Part shown: positions 24,075-37,039 of the stretch, piece by piece
Layout: the number at the start of each line of letters is the position of its first letter
Position numbering within the stretch: the stretch's first letter is position 1
NCBI GenBank assembly: GCA_964247055.1
Contig: OZ176052.1
Coordinates: 3,410,001-3,474,000 of the forward strand
DNA length: 64,000 bases
Direction: 5' to 3'
Source of the DNA: Paragordius varius
Taxonomy: Eukaryota > Nematomorpha
Program-made: the position numbers and the translations under genes
Notes under the pieces: model-generated
What the model saw: the letters and a program-made list of their open reading frames with translations, nothing else
Told to the model about the DNA's origin: nothing
Databases searched by the model: none

Positions 24075-27000
24075 TTTACAAAAATAAATTTTGGCAAAAA
24101 ATAATTATTAGTATCATTGTTTGCCTTTACAAATTATTTTTTAAATGATTATGTAGCTGTCTCGATATTTCAAAAACTATTAATTGTTTTTTGTATATTA
24201 AATATTTATAGATTGGATTCTTAAAGTAAAATCGTTTTTTTATGTTTATATTTCTTTAAATGCGGCCCGTGAAGCCATTGTTGGAGACGACCCCTCTAAA
24301 ATATTTCTTTTATTAAGATAGTGTTATAATGAAACATATAAACTAACCAAAATAAACATATTGGAATATATATATATATATATATATATTATAATTATTG
24401 AGTATTTTTAACGAATAAAATTGTGGAGAATCATTCATTATACTTTACCAATCATAAATAACAGTTTAAGTTTAACATTACTCTTATTAGTTCAAAAAAT
24501 ATTTTTATACTATGATATTTACTATTTTAATATATTAGGTATTAGAGCCTCAAATAATGTAATTGAATCTCATCGACCCCAACAACATAATATTACATCC
24601 TTGGCTTGGAATGAAAATATTATTGAAAAGTATTCATTTGTATTTACCGTTTATGTATAATAAGTCAACTTATTTTCCAAATCTTTAATAATAGATAAAA
24701 ATAATTAATGACTTTTATATTTTATAATTATTTTTTAAAATTTTGTTTGAAATATATTTTATCATTATTATTTTCTATTGTTTTTAGTTTATCCATAGAA
24801 AATGTTAACATGTATCAATTTTGGATATAGTTTAGGTTAATAAATTTTACGAAAATTCCTTTATTTTCTTTGACAATATTTACAAAGTAATTTAACTATT
24901 GTGTTTTTTGGGCAAAGAATTAAAGTATACATGTTTTTCCAAAAACTTTTCACAAAATAAGTTAAAATTTTTAAGAAACTGTTTTTTTGTGTTTTAATAT
25001 TTTTTTGTCTAGTTTTAAGGCATAAAAAGGTTCATTAGCTGACCTATAATTATTTAATACAGTATGCTCTTAATGGTTGCTAATTTCCGACTATAATAGG
25101 GCATTTTGCAACACAGGAGTATATGGAAAAAAGAATCAAATAATTATTTATCCAACATTTATTGTTTTTCCCATACACTACTGTGCTGCAAATTGTCCGA
25201 CTATAGTTTCAGCAACGATTAAAATGCATACTTTAACTCAAATTTTATGATTTTTTTAATATTCTATGCGGTGTCTGTGTTTTTAAATTCATAGTTATAA
25301 CAATGGTTATTTATGCATACGTATATAACTCTAAAAAGTAAATTATTAATTTCAATAACAAATAAATAGAAACAAATTATTATAATGAGAAATATTATTC
25401 TATATTCAATATTATTCACAAATCCTCCTATTTTTCAAAATGATTTTGTAACATATATGGTGTTATAATTTTAATTTATAATCATTTTTTTACTAATTAT
25501 TTAATGTTTCTAACCAAGATTCGTGAAAAATATGATAATGCATAACTAATAATATATTATCATAATAGCCAGCAACCCACGAATAATGTATTAAGTAATG
25601 AATGGCCTTTAAACCACAATGATGTTAATATGACTACTCCAAATAAATTGCTATTAACAGAAAATAGCAATTTCAATCATAATACTGAAAAATGGGAAGC
25701 TTTTCCCTCAAACACAGTCAATTTTACAAATGGCAATAGTCTATTCTCATCCTATAATGAGAAGGTTAATAGGGAGAAAAGATTAGAAAAACCGAATTTT
25801 GACCTCGAATTTGATCCGTTTGCTTTGCATGACCAAAAGATAGGTTTTTGTTTTACCTTTTTTTATTTATCTTGATTCCATATTATAATTAAGTTAGTAT
25901 GCAATTTAATGGTTGCTTATTTTACACTTTAGTAGGGCGCAATTTGAAACACAGTAGTGTATGATAAAAACAACAAAATGTTAAATAATCAATTATTTCC
26001 TTTCATTTTTCCATACAGTCCTGTGTTGCGAATTGCCCTACTATAGTGTGAAATAAGCAACCGTTAAAATGCATATGTATATATTGTTAAAAAATATTTA
26101 TGGAATAATTACTCGATCTGCCATACAAGTAGGTTTGAGAAAAATCAACACAAAGAATTCCTCTTATTATTCAATATACATCGCTAGTTTTTCATTTATT
26201 TTGACCGATTGCATATAAAGAAAAGGGGTTATCAGCTCAAAATTATTTTTTTCGTTTTTTTACGGCCATTAACTAATAATGATTTGCTATAAATTCTATA
26301 CGGTAATATTTGATGAAAAGTTAGCGATGTAGACCATACTGTATTTTATAAGTGTTTTCTTATTTTGTTTTTCCCTTTTTAAAATCTATTTGTATATACT
26401 TTTTTCAGTTCAAAATAATATAAAACTTAAATGCAACACAGTAGTGTATGGAAAAAAAATGTTGAATAAACAAGTATTTCCTTTCTTTTTTCCATACACT
26501 CGTGTGTTGCAAATCGCCCTACTATAGTGTGAAATAAGCACCATTAAAATGCATACTGTATGTATTAAACCAGTGGTACTCAACAATTTGATAAAAATTT
26601 CATTATGGTTTAATCTATCTTCAAGATTTATTTATACAAAAATTTAAAACAATTCAGGGCCATATAAAGCTTTTTAAAGGCCGCCACGGCTCGAATACCA
26701 ATGTATGGAACTTTGCCCTATTTATGTGTGTTATCTGAGTTTAATTGGCGAAATTTATCAATTTTTCCAACATATAAATGTCATGCCTGGCTATACAGCC
26801 AATGGCTTTAGCACTAACACACAGGTCCCATCCTCTAAAATAAAATGAAAAATAAATAACCGATATACTTTTTATGTGCATAGAATATTCTGACGCAACG
26901 TTTTTCTAATATATGCATAAAATTAATGAAACTTTAAAAACTGGTTATTTTGAATATAATTGTATTAACTGGCTTTGTATTAAAAATTTATTACATTTTA

Positions 27001-29222
27001 TACTTATATTGTAAATCCTCACTGCAGAATACCCAAACTCAGCGTCTTATCGACAACAGAACAACAATAATCTTAGCAATTATAATGGAATAAATGACGT
27101 AGTAAACGCAATAGGTGATAATGGGTTTAATATGTGTTCACCCCCTCCTCCAATGTTACCCCCACCGCCCCCTCCTTCTGTAATAACACAAAGTGAAGTA
27201 GGGAATCTCGCTATGTGCAATGGAATTACAGTAACTTAATTTTTCCTAAATAGTTTTTCCAGATAATTTATAAATAAAAATTGTTAACTTTTAGCAAAAC
27301 TTAATCCTTGGTGTATAACATCAATCGTAATTATATATTAAATTACAGTTTAGAGTCTCTTTTTTCCTTTTTTATTAAAGGGTAGGGACTAAAATTATAT
27401 TCGGGCATATGAAGGCTTAACACTCGTTTGCCTGCCCAGGGCTGACAGTGATGATGGAAAAAATGCGTAGTTTCGGGGTTCAAACTCAGGAGTGTAAGAG
27501 TCCGGCGACCTACTTTTTATCTTATATATTATAATAAATATTTAATAATTATAAAATGGTTTAAAAAACCAAATTTACATGAACGATATAAAATTAATAT
27601 ATAGGCGCTACAAGTAAAAAAAGATTTCGCTTAATCTTAATGTTTTATACACATTCATTTGATATTTACAGTGTTTGTGATATTTTTCGTTGAATAATAT
27701 ATTTCCTCAATTAACGATCAATAGAGAACATATTTTAATGCATATTCAACAGTTTTATTTTTCTTTTAAATGGAATTTGCGATTAATTTTATTTTTAATG
27801 CTAATTTGATCTAAAGGGCTCATAAATTCATTTTTATTTTGTGATCTCCATATCAAAATGTAATTTACTTTGAATCTTATCAGTAATTTAATTGATTGGG
27901 CTAGAATTTTAGTCGATTTATGCGAAGATATATCTCTGCAAATTTTATCGGGAAGTAAGAGATGATGTAAAAAATTATGCCTTTTAGTTTAGTACACTTA
28001 AATAAAGTAGTACCACATATATTAACTTTTCGAAAAGAGATGTTAGTATTATTTATTTTGCAATCTAGAAATAACGAAACAAAAAAATATTTTGTAAAAC
28101 TTTAATCCTAGACGATGCAAAAAACGGCACAGCATAAAAATTAGAATTCAAAAACATACGTCTGTTTCATATTTTTTAAAATGTGTTTTGTGTTAAGGTA
28201 CTCCCTACAAAACCCCCGCCCATTCCACCTCGACCTCATCATGCTACACATTTACCGCAAACCAATAATGATATTAATAATGATGATTGCAATATAAATT
28301 TATCACAAGAGCCTCATAGTATTAACTCATCGCTATTCAAAGATATACCAACTCACCTAATGAATACTAATACGAATGAAAACAAAAAATTTAACATTAC
28401 CAATCCTAGCAATTTTAACGAAAAAACTGTAAATTTCAATAATTATACAACAAGTTTTACCAATGATAGCGATTCCTGTTACAACCATATTATGAAAAAA
28501 GAAAATAATGATAGTATTAAAATTTGTTTGCCCCAAAAAACTCAAAAGAAACCAACAAGTCACCAAGACAATATTTCAGTTAGTAGTATGTCCTCACTTG
28601 GTTCATATGATGCCAGTTTAGCTCCTACAACAATTGTCAAAAATGCCGACACTATAAAAGGTTAATTAATCTTATATAATTTTCTAAACTTATCTACAAT
28701 GTAAAATTAACAGCAGAAACAGTTTAACATTTTAGTATTCCAGTTTTTTAATTTCAGACCTTATCTGCTGTCTTACATATTACTGAAATTATTGTTTTTT
28801 AGTATATAATTAATAAATTACCGTTTATGATCCCTTTTTTTCTTAAATAATGGAATTATTTTCCGGTTTAGGGCTAACACGATAAGCATTCTCCATTTGA
28901 TCAATTCCATTTGATTTTAATTAGCCTATTGCATTCATTGACTGGTTGTAACCACGAATGTTTATATATAAATAGATGCAAACCAGTTTATATTTTTAAC
29001 TAATTAGCTCGTCTGAATAAACTAATCTGAAAATCGATTTACTTACCGTCTTTATTGCAATGAAAGATTAACAGAATAGTTGCCCTTTGTACTAATAATC
29101 CATTTTTTATATATGTAACATTTTTTATATTATTTTTAGCTGCTAAAACAAAATCTGAAGCGCTATCATCTTCGTGTTCTACATCATCTATTCCGTCCTC
29201 GGTTGAAGCCAATCTCGAATAA
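21603..29222 (+). CDS. Dab: Disabled (Dab) PTB-domain endocytic adaptor
   Basis: Dab proteins bind NPxY tails of LDL-receptor-family and other membrane proteins and link them to clathrin/AP-2 and signalling. Eleven exons: 21603-21908, 21933-22022, 22047-22181, 22754-22970, 23624-23709, 23811-23904, 24539-24639, 25573-25843, 27028-27230, 28198-28660 and 29140-29222, giving 682 residues. The PTB domain (about residues 60-200) matches DAB1/DAB2: HPVNRISFVSKDTKDNRCFG against HPVNKISFIARDVTDNRAFG, then KPAEIVVTAIHDLFMIIKEI. Two AP-2-type DPF motifs follow (IDPF at 292-295; EFDPF near 424). Poly-proline runs and PTKPPPIPPRP near residue 508 fit SH3 ligands. The exon 7 donor is the least certain; two other in-phase GTs lie just downstream. 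Introns 1 and 2 are 24 nt each; introns 3-10 are 101-1184 nt and hold several MITEs. Confidence 0.95.
21909..22046 (+). other. Two ultra-short Dab introns (24 nt each)
   Basis: Introns at 21909-21932 (GTAATC..TTTTAG) and 22023-22046 (GTTTTT..TAATAG) flank exon 2. Both are 24 nt, a multiple of three, but both contain in-frame stops if retained. Removing them joins LQNLK to LKIKSDNAHKQK and FDAKNK to ILLHKHPVNRI, matching the continuous PTB fold of DAB2. Confidence 0.93.
22381..22657. mobile_element. MITE family 2, copy 1 (Dab intron 3)
   Basis: 277 bp, starting TACCATTTGC and ending AAATGGTA, with sub-terminal inverted blocks (AATTCACCCTTGAACAATTT against AATTGTTCAGTGTGAATT). TA at both ends suggests a Tc1/mariner-like target. 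It occupies nearly half of the 572-nt intron 3. A second copy lies at 53163-53452. Confidence 0.85.
23440..23518. mobile_element. Possible partial MITE family 2 copy (Dab intron 4)
   Basis: The words AAGGGTGAATTTCAG and AAATTGGTATA resemble the right half of family 2. No left end was recognised. Confidence 0.35.
23956..24297. mobile_element. Possible decayed hAT MITE in Dab intron 6
   Basis: The left side GGGTGTCTAGTATGCGGC and the inverted right side GGGGTCGTCTCC are loosely similar and have the GC-rich GCGGC words seen in other hAT MITEs here. Between them lies a (TA)n microsatellite at 24024-24069. Weak call. Confidence 0.3.
24024..24069. repeat. (TA)n microsatellite in Dab intron 6
   Basis: An uninterrupted TA run of about 46 bp. 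Shorter runs lie in the same gene at 23260-23291 (intron 4) and about 24366-24390 (intron 6). Confidence 0.9.
25061..25232. mobile_element. MITE family 3, copy 1 (Dab intron 7)
   Basis: Inverted ends AGTATGC..TAATGGTTGC and GCAACGATTAAAATGCATACT, with inner mirrored blocks TGCAACACAGGAGTATATGG and CCATACACTACTGTGCTGCA. The element is about 172 bp and nearly fully palindromic. No open frame. Confidence 0.8.
25896..26076. mobile_element. MITE family 3, copy 2 (Dab intron 8)
   Basis: About 181 bp with the same ends and mirrored centre as copy 1 (ACACAGTAGTGTATG against CCATACAGTCCTGTGTT). It begins just 52 bp after exon 8. Confidence 0.8.
26431..26557. mobile_element. MITE family 3, copy 3, left-truncated (Dab intron 8)
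   Basis: Contains ATGCAACACAGTAGTGTATGG and the mirrored CCATACACTCGTGTGTTGCA, then the full right end to GCATACT. The outer left arm is missing. It sits 14 bp before a hAT MITE. Confidence 0.75.
26571..26703. mobile_element. hAT-type MITE (Dab intron 8)
   Basis: The left end CAGTGGTACTCAAC matches the inverted right end CATTGGTATTCGAG. Flanks TATTAAAC and TATGGAAC would be an 8-bp target duplication with two mismatches. 133 bp, no open frame. Confidence 0.6.
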
Positions 29223-31677
29223 TAATTTTCAAAATAAAATTTTAGTGGTTATGATTGGAGAGTTGAATAATTTTATTTTTTATATTGTGCATCAATTATA
29301 TTTTCCAAAAATATTTATTAAATAAACTCAGATAGATCACTTTTCAAATGTACAGTAATATTATTATTTATTTTTACATGCCACTTATCTTAATTGAAAA
29401 CTAATGTTATATAGTTAATTATTTATGCACAATTTCATTATACGCAAACAAATAATTACAAAATTAGGAAGTTTGTTTAATATATTTGAATGTGTGCCAT
29501 CAATATGCAAAGCATGTATTATAAATTAACTGTTTGACTGTTTATAAACCTATTTTAAAGGGTTTTTAATGGTTATCTTATTAAGCAAAACATATATCTT
29601 AAGATATACCATATTTTAGACAGCCCAATTAAGCACTACATAGGATATAAAACGAATCAAAAATGGTTTAATTTTTAATTTTCTTATCACAGTTTATTTA
29701 AAATATGTTAAAAAACTCATACTTAATCTATTCATTTGATTTGTGCGAAATTTAATACAGAATTTGCCTTTCTTGAAAATATAATTTTTTTGTTAAACTT
29801 TAAATTATAATGCAGAGATATATTAATACCGTAAACACACATTTAACATGGGATGGATATTTATAATTCTATACTCCTCACAATGAATTAAAAAAACTTA
29901 TCGATTATTAAGTTTTCGAATTAAACACCGTATTTAAAAAAGGAAGTTTAATTCAATATTTATTAATATATAAAATATACTACATTATATTTATAACATG
30001 GCTTTTGGAGTTTTTTTGTGTACACAAAAAAAATTTATAATTTTTTTGTGCAAGTTTGTAAATCGATCGAAAAATATGATGAATGAAATATATGATAGAA
30101 TTGATAGTGGACCAACTAATGGAAAAAAATAGAAAAGTAAAAATGTTTATATTGTTCTAATGCGCTTTTAAAGGAATATTTTATTTATAATAATACTCAG
30201 ATCATGACAGTTTACCAGTTAAGGTATTACAAACTAAACAGGGCAATTATATCGGGGAATATAAATTGTATAAAACAAATGGTTGGTTAAACTACTAATA
30301 AATTTTAAATTTGATGCAAAAAAATTATAAGATGATATCTAAGCCCCTGTTCCCTTCCAAAAAAACATATTTGAATAGTGGTGTATGCGTATTTTGAAAT
30401 ATATATATTTATTCAATATGTATCATGAGGTTTGGGTAATTAACAGTATATAAGTTTTTTATTTGAGGAATTAGGGTAGGGTTTGCTATATAAATGTTAA
30501 TTTTTACGTTATATATGATTTTTATTAACTAAACAAAACTAAATAATGGTATATGAAGTGAGCAATACATGTTTAATGGTCTCTATGTTTATACATCAAA
30601 ATTACGAAAATGGAAAAAACGTATATATTGTTTATGTATAACTAATATTCAATTTTTAGGGTCGCCGCGTAGCAATAATCCAGTTGAGAGACGCAATGAA
30701 CAATTAATGTTTTTATTGAGTTTTGGACAAAATAAAGGATTTTATGTTCGGGCATATGGACAAATTTAAGGATTATATGTTACTAGCGACTAAACATTAT
30801 ATTAATTTACCAAAAATATATTTCAAAATAATAATAATAGTATAATCTATCACAATCACATGTTTTATATATTACTGTAAATCTTTGATATATTGGGGGT
30901 ATTGGATTAATGGAAGAAAAATAATTATTAATATAATGTGAATAGAATATACAAAAAAATTTGACAATTTTTTTTATAAATTTAGTAAAAAAAAACGGCC
31001 ATATACTGATCAAAACTTGTTTCACCCTTGAACAAAGTGTTGAGTGTTGGAACATATTTTGATGTTAAGAGGATTTGCTTGCTAAAGTTAAGAGCGATGG
31101 TTTAAGAAATAATCTCCCATATTTGTGAGCCTAAATTGGTAATAGAATATAGCTTTGGTTTTTTTTGCACACGGCGGTATTCAAAAATGAAATAAATAAA
31201 TATTCAAAAAATCCCAATACAATAAAAATTGAAATTAAACATAGAGCACGTAAAAACTGCTAGCAAACATGGTTTTAAAGTACAACCATACTTTTTTAAA
31301 TCTCTATTTTCCCAAATAAACTACTTAATTTATTTCGAGTGTACTACCAATTATCTCATTTCTTTATTTGCGAAAAAACGCTAAGAATTATATATTAAAA
31401 GTAAGGAAAGTTTGTAATTATGATTGTTTTTTTCAAAAAAATATTTGTCTTTATCTGTATAATTTGTAATTTGCATAGACATCCTATTGCATATATCAAA
31501 GTTACATTTTATAAATAAAAATGATATTGGGCAAAAAGTGCCAGAGTGATCGTATATAAATTTAATAAAATTTATTTAAAATCCGCAAGTCAGAAAATTT
31601 ATTTGAATCGCATTGGGTTCAAAATATTTTTTTTACATAATAAGATTAAACTTTAGTTAACTTTATATTTTATATTG
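29223..31677. other. Convergent intergenic region between Dab and the vasculin-like gene
   Basis: AT-rich DNA holding the two 3' ends. A decayed copy of MITE family 1 lies at about 31250-31460. The small open frames near 30569 and 30807 have no recognisable content. Confidence 0.5.
29236..29241 (+). terminator. Polyadenylation signal candidate of Dab
   Basis: AATAAA lies 13 bp after the Dab stop codon. The position is unusually close, but fits a compact 3' UTR. In such AT-rich DNA a chance hexamer is possible. Confidence 0.35.
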
Positions 31678-33828
31678 CTAGCTTTTTATTAAATATTGCC
31701 AGGTAATATATACAGATATAATTATTGTTAAATGAAAAGTATATCGGCCATGCTTGCTGTATATATTCCATATATCATGACTTTGTAAAAAAATTTCATT
31801 ACTTAAAACATTAATAAAAAATACCGTATCTCTCAGGAATTCATTAACTTCATCTTGAGACAACGGTTGAGTGTCTAAATGAGACATATCGGACCAGCCC
31901 ATAGAATGTAGGAATCGTAATTCTTCGGCCCCTTCAGGCATCTCCAATAAATCATCCGCTAAATATTCGGTTGTTTCTGAGTTCGTTGTACTGCTCGCAG
32001 TATTTTCAGAAATAGTTCGTTCATTAACGACCCTTTTCTTACTAAAACTTCTTTCATCATTGTTTGATGATGTCGGCGGGGGCGGTTGATGAAATTGGTT
32101 AGTTTTCGAAATGTCAATATTGACATTATAGTTGTTGTGATGAGTCATAGAGGTAGAGTCATTTTGATACTCATCTCCATTTTGTAAATCATTTATATGA
32201 ATGGGGAAGTTTTGATCCTTGTGATTTCCATTAGTGATATTATTACCATTAACACAAGAGGAGTTAAGAGGGGGATATTTTAGATTGCTATCATTTGTGT
32301 TTATCGTATTTTCATTATGATAGTGTGTTATGTCATTTGAATAATATTTTGAGCTATAATAATCAAAATTAGTTTTATGTAAATTGGAAGTTTTTGAGCT
32401 TTCTGAAGCGGTACATGAAGAATGGCACCAATTTGGTCCTAGTTGAAATTCAGATGTATTCAACGTTTTGGGTTGAAACTTTATGTCATTATAATCATAA
32501 TTATTGTTGGTATTATTTTCCAAAGAATTTATAGCAGTATTTGTTGCAGTATCAAAACCATTTTGCTAAATATACATTTATAAATGTATGTCTAAATATA
32601 TCAAAATGCTGACTTAAACACAAATTTATAATCAAAATAGAACAATGAAAATGGCAAATTATCAATAAATTACGTATCAATGATTTGATTATAATTAAGT
32701 TCGTATAAAACTTATCCCAAAATCTCTAAAAATATAGTCATGGACAGTATTGTAGTAAATATATTAATGTTACTGAAATAATATTTTGGGATATTTTATA
32801 AAAGTCAACTCAAAAACGTATAAGATATGAAAATATCTTATATTTTAAATTAAAATGAATTTTATTGGTTAACTTAACCTTAACGCTAATATATACTTTA
32901 TATGAATAAGAAGATTCGTATGAAGGCGTTTGATTGGTCGTGTTAGGATAATTTTGGTCAGACGATTGTGTAGTATTCCCATTCATATTAGAAACAGAAT
33001 TATAGCGTTGAAAATCAGGATCCTCTCTAAAATTTGAAAAATGAGACCCGTTATGGAATTTAGCATCAAACGAATTATAATTTTTCATCTCAGTGGTAGA
33101 ATTAATATGATTATTGTTGTCAGAACCATGATTTATATTAGATGTACCATTATGATGATTGGAAGAATGGAATGAAACATATTTTTGATTGTTTGAGAAT
33201 TTCAAAGGATTATAATTCATATTATTTGTATAAGGCGAATGACCATTTATTGAATCATTGCCGTTGGTGTATACATTTTCTGGTAGTACATTATTGGAAT
33301 ATACATTAAATGCATTTGAATTACAGGCGTTACGAATATGAGGTCGTGTATTCCCAAAATTATACTACAAATATTATTTAAAAAATATAACTTGATCTTG
33401 ATAGTTCCATCGGGGTCTCGCATAAAAACGTGGGTCTAGATTTGGATTAAATGAGGGATTGGGATATTTAAATGGACCTAATATTTTTTAAAACATTAAT
33501 ATACCTTTCAAAAATTGAGAATTCGGAAAATATGCTCGTGTAAATGGAATGTTTCGTAAATGTTTGTTTTGAAAATTTTCAAATTTAGTAGCACCATTGT
33601 ATTTATAAGCATTATTAAAAGGGGGTTGATATCCATTTAGATTTGGACGATTATTAACCTTAGACAAGGGTATAAAACTAATAATTTTATTTTTTTGATT
33701 AGAATCTTTCTGTGAGTTATCATCGGATTTAGGTGTATTCTAATAATTAATATAACATTTACTTCTTTGGTTGATTTTAGCCATGATGGAAACAAATTTT
33801 GATCAATATTGCCTGACTCGGGCTCCAT
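31678..33828 (-). CDS. GPBP1: Vasculin / GPBP1-like transcription factor
   Basis: Vasculin-family proteins are nuclear GC-box-binding transcription factors. Exons: 33828-33763, 33739-33505, 33477-33392, 33364-32897 and 32565 onward. The N terminus, LFPSWLKSTK, resembles human FAPAWLNFPTPPSSTK. A long Asn/Ser/His-rich low-complexity middle follows, then the family's C-terminal signature near residue 495, EELRFLHSMGW..PLSQDEVNEF, against human EHRLLKEMGW..PLTEDEMREF. Five coding segments to 31825 give 532 codons in one frame. The end is uncertain: the frame can read on to a stop at 31678, or use a GT at 31824 to reach an unseen last exon. Introns 1-3 are 23, 27 and 27 nt; intron 4 is 331 nt. 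The middle is far richer in Asn than vertebrate relatives. Confidence 0.85.
33365..33762 (-). other. Three ultra-short introns of the vasculin-like gene (23, 27, 27 nt)
   Basis: Introns at 33762-33740 (GTAAAT..TATTAG), 33504-33478 (GTATAT..TATTAG) and 33391-33365 (GTTATA..TTGTAG). Their removal opens one frame from MEPESG through the Asn-rich middle to the C-terminal signature; the first intron alone would shift the frame. These joins rest on frame and splice sites, since this part of the protein is poorly conserved. Confidence 0.85.
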
Positions 33829-34659
33829 AAACAATATTAGAAAAATATATATACAATTAATTTGACATTTTTATATAAGATATTTTAGAAATGCTTATTA
33901 AAAAAGAGGTAAATATAATAATATAAAAAAAGATGTTTGATTGTCTTAGTGAGTCATATGAGCGATAAATTACAAATTAGCCGCATTATATAAAAGATTC
34001 GATTAATAGAAAAAAGGTTCCACATATTTGTAGAATAACACTTCATTATTTTTTACTTTTTGTCCTAGTTTACCTCAATTTTGAAAATATTCTACACTTT
34101 TGAAAGTTATTTTGGATGAAATTAATTTTAAAAACATTGTCATGAAAACTGTGTCCACAAAAATAACTAAAATTATATATAAATTCTCATAGAAGATTTA
34201 TCAGGGTTATCATGATGCTTTTTGTTTTGGCTCTAAGTGTGATATAATAAAGTTATTTAAACTTTTATGGTAAGTACTCCATATCTGAAAAGGGGAAAAT
34301 TTGAACACATTTTTTTAATAAAATTTTTTTGGTGAAAGCTTAATGCTTCATTATAAAAATTATCCTAAAATATATCATAAACTACCTATAAAGCAAGACA
34401 ATATTTTTAAAATATTTTAATTTTTAGATGTAAGCTCCGAAAGTCCCAATTTTTTTGCTCTTCTAAAATGGAGGAGTTCTTTTTAAATAAAAAATGCCGG
34501 GATTGCAAGAAAATTTTAAATATATGGTAAATTTTAAATACAAAAAATATTTTTAAAAATAATTTTTGACAAGCATTTCTATTTCTCGAAATTTTGGATA
34601 AAATATTCGTTAGTCCTTAAATTTATATCAAATATATATTGTGTTTTATAGAAAAATTC
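33829..34659. other. Non-coding upstream region of the vasculin-like gene
   Basis: AT-rich DNA with no recognisable gene. Words near 34015-34060 (AGGTTCCACATATTT, AACACTTCAT) recall the fold-back region around 11780, so part may be repeat-derived. Confidence 0.45.
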
Positions 34660-37030
34660 GTCAAATTGCTGAACTCGTTTTCACTTCACTCTGCCACAAG
34701 TTCCTATAGGCCAGAAGGACATTATCAAACACCTTTTGACCTTAAATACATATCACCGTTGCTCGAAATCTGAATATTAACCATAAATTACCCTTTCAAC
34801 AAAGCCATTTTATCCTTGGATGTTATGGCGTCGCCGTTACATTAGTATTCCAATGAGCCACCTTTTATCGGAATTAGGCTTTAAATTAACCGGCATTATC
34901 TTATACCATTATCCTTGGAAATTCATATATCGAAAATCATTTTTCCCATTGTTTTTATTCCTTCGGCTGTTATGCTGTTAATTATCTCCACCCATATCGA
35001 AAACTCGACTACCAAAACCATTCAATATTTACTACTTATGGGACCGGCAATATCTAAATGAAGTCTTATATTTTAAAATTTTAATACACGGGATTCGCAA
35101 AAACATTTGTTCTGTTCCTTTCACAACTCAGACAATCGTGGGCTATTCTTTCAATATCCTTAAATTTTCGGTCACACCAACGACCTCGCTGGGTTTCTCA
35201 TAGCAACAATGCCCGGCGGCCTTGCATGAGAGCCAAAATTTGTTTTCATGCCTCTGTAGTGATAGTTAACCGATTCCCCACACAAGCCATCAACTTGTTT
35301 TAAATTACTTTTTAAGGCTTTGAACTCGGATAATTTCGGTGTTAACCAATTATTTTTGAGTGCACTTCACAATCTATTATAGTATCATCCAAATATTTTT
35401 TTTATTTGGGCTTTTAAATAATCCGCTATGATTTGTCGAATTCGATTGGCCACACATTCGTCATCATTGCCCGTTGGTTCCTGGTTTTATGGGAGTCTCG
35501 AGAAAATATAAGCCATATATGTCGAACCCAGCAATATGTTTCACATCAAAATCATACCCTGCAGCTTTGTATATCCATCGTAACAACTTAAAATTTTTGA
35601 TGTCTCCCAACTTCCTGCTGTTACCTAATAATTAAACCAACGGTTTTCGGTCAGACCAAACCTCGTCTGGCCATAAAAATAAAATGGAATTTTTCCAAAA
35701 AAAATAATATAGCTTTGGTTTCTAATTTAATCACAGAATAATTTTTCTTCATATTTTAACATTTTAGTGCGAATGCTATACCATTTTTCATTTTCAATTT
35801 GCAAAAATACTGATCCAAAAGCTTTTGTCGACGCATCCACTACTATCGTATTGTTATTTAAGTTATATGTGGCCACTAATGACTCTCCTGATATCAAGTT
35901 TATAGCTCCCAGCAATTTCTTTTGATGATCTTGAGATCAATTCCAATCCTTATTGGGTCACCGATAGTGCATGTAAACTAACTTTGAGATGTAAAGTCGG
36001 GATAAAACGCTCATAAAAGTTTAACAAACCTAAAAGCGATCTTAATTCTGTTTTGTTCAAAGATATAGCACACTTTATAATAGCATCAATCTTATCCTGG
36101 ACGAATTTTTTGTTCCACACTTCAACCCCAAAAATTTTATATTGTTTTGAAGCTTATGTTCTCTCGTTAGTGTCCTTTCCGAACTTGCTAGGCTCTAATT
36201 AAGATTTATATCATGTTCACCCTTAGTGTTTCCGACATTCAACACATCATCGAGGTAAGCCATAGCGCTCTCACAATTTTTAAGTACATTATCCATTATT
36301 TTTTGAATTTGACGTTTTTAACCCAAAATGCAGACGATTAAATTAATAGCCAATGGGTCGTGGTATCTTTTAAATCGATGCACAAAAACCACGTGCCATC
36401 CAACTGTAGGAATAATCTGCGATATGTTATCCATGTGATCATTAATGAGGCGGAAATCCGTACACAGTCTGATTTCGTCATTGGTTTTCACTACATCAGT
36501 AGGCGCAGCCCATTCCACATGGTGTTGGGTGTGATCTACAGCAATCAATATTCCCAAATCTATTCGCCCCTGGACTTCTATTACCACTTTATTATGCAGC
36601 GCTAATGGTATTCGCCGGGCGGCCCACACTTTTGGTATCGTATCCGATCGAAAATACAATTTAACTAACCGGATCACCATTGTAGCAACCGGTTTGGGAA
36701 CCGTTTGCAGATATCATTGTTATTATTAATATTGGTCAATATCTGATTAAAGATTAACCGGTAAAGCCATATCACAACCAATAATACAAGGTAAAAATAT
36801 GGGAGACAACACTTCTTCCGTCACCAATCATTCTAATTTTTAAATGATATTTCTTATAGTAACCTCCTTATTCACAATTTCCAAAAGTTTAATTGGATTA
36901 TTTCCGTAAACGTAGGCACATTTTAGTAACGGGCCCCACCGTTTTCCAGACATTTTTATTAAGAAAGCAGCAGCTCCAGTATTAAAGAACATGCTAACAA
37001 CTCGGCCATTAATCCCATTTACCTAAATTA
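34660..37030 (-). mobile_element. Ty3/Gypsy-type LTR retrotransposon pol fossil
   Basis: On the minus strand, pol-like parts come in the Ty3/Gypsy order: an aspartic-protease-like stretch near 36950-37000, a reverse-transcriptase part about 36320-36680, an RNase H part about 35727-35915, and an integrase zinc-binding and core part about 34880-35220. No LTRs or target duplication were found and gag was not recognised, so this is an internal fragment. It is broken, with many breaks (roughly ten or more) in every domain. The amount of decay suggests an old insertion. Its 5' side abuts the satellite-like array starting near 37040. Confidence 0.85.
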
Positions 37031-37039
37031 GCGTTCATA

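Noticed and set aside
27430-27520. tRNA or tRNA-derived SINE (GGGTTCAAACTC resembles a B box)
   Set aside because: No matching T-stem, A box or acceptor stem could be formed around it.
36360-36605. Plus-strand frame of 81 codons
   Set aside because: It is the antisense shadow of the reverse-transcriptase part of the Ty3/Gypsy fossil.
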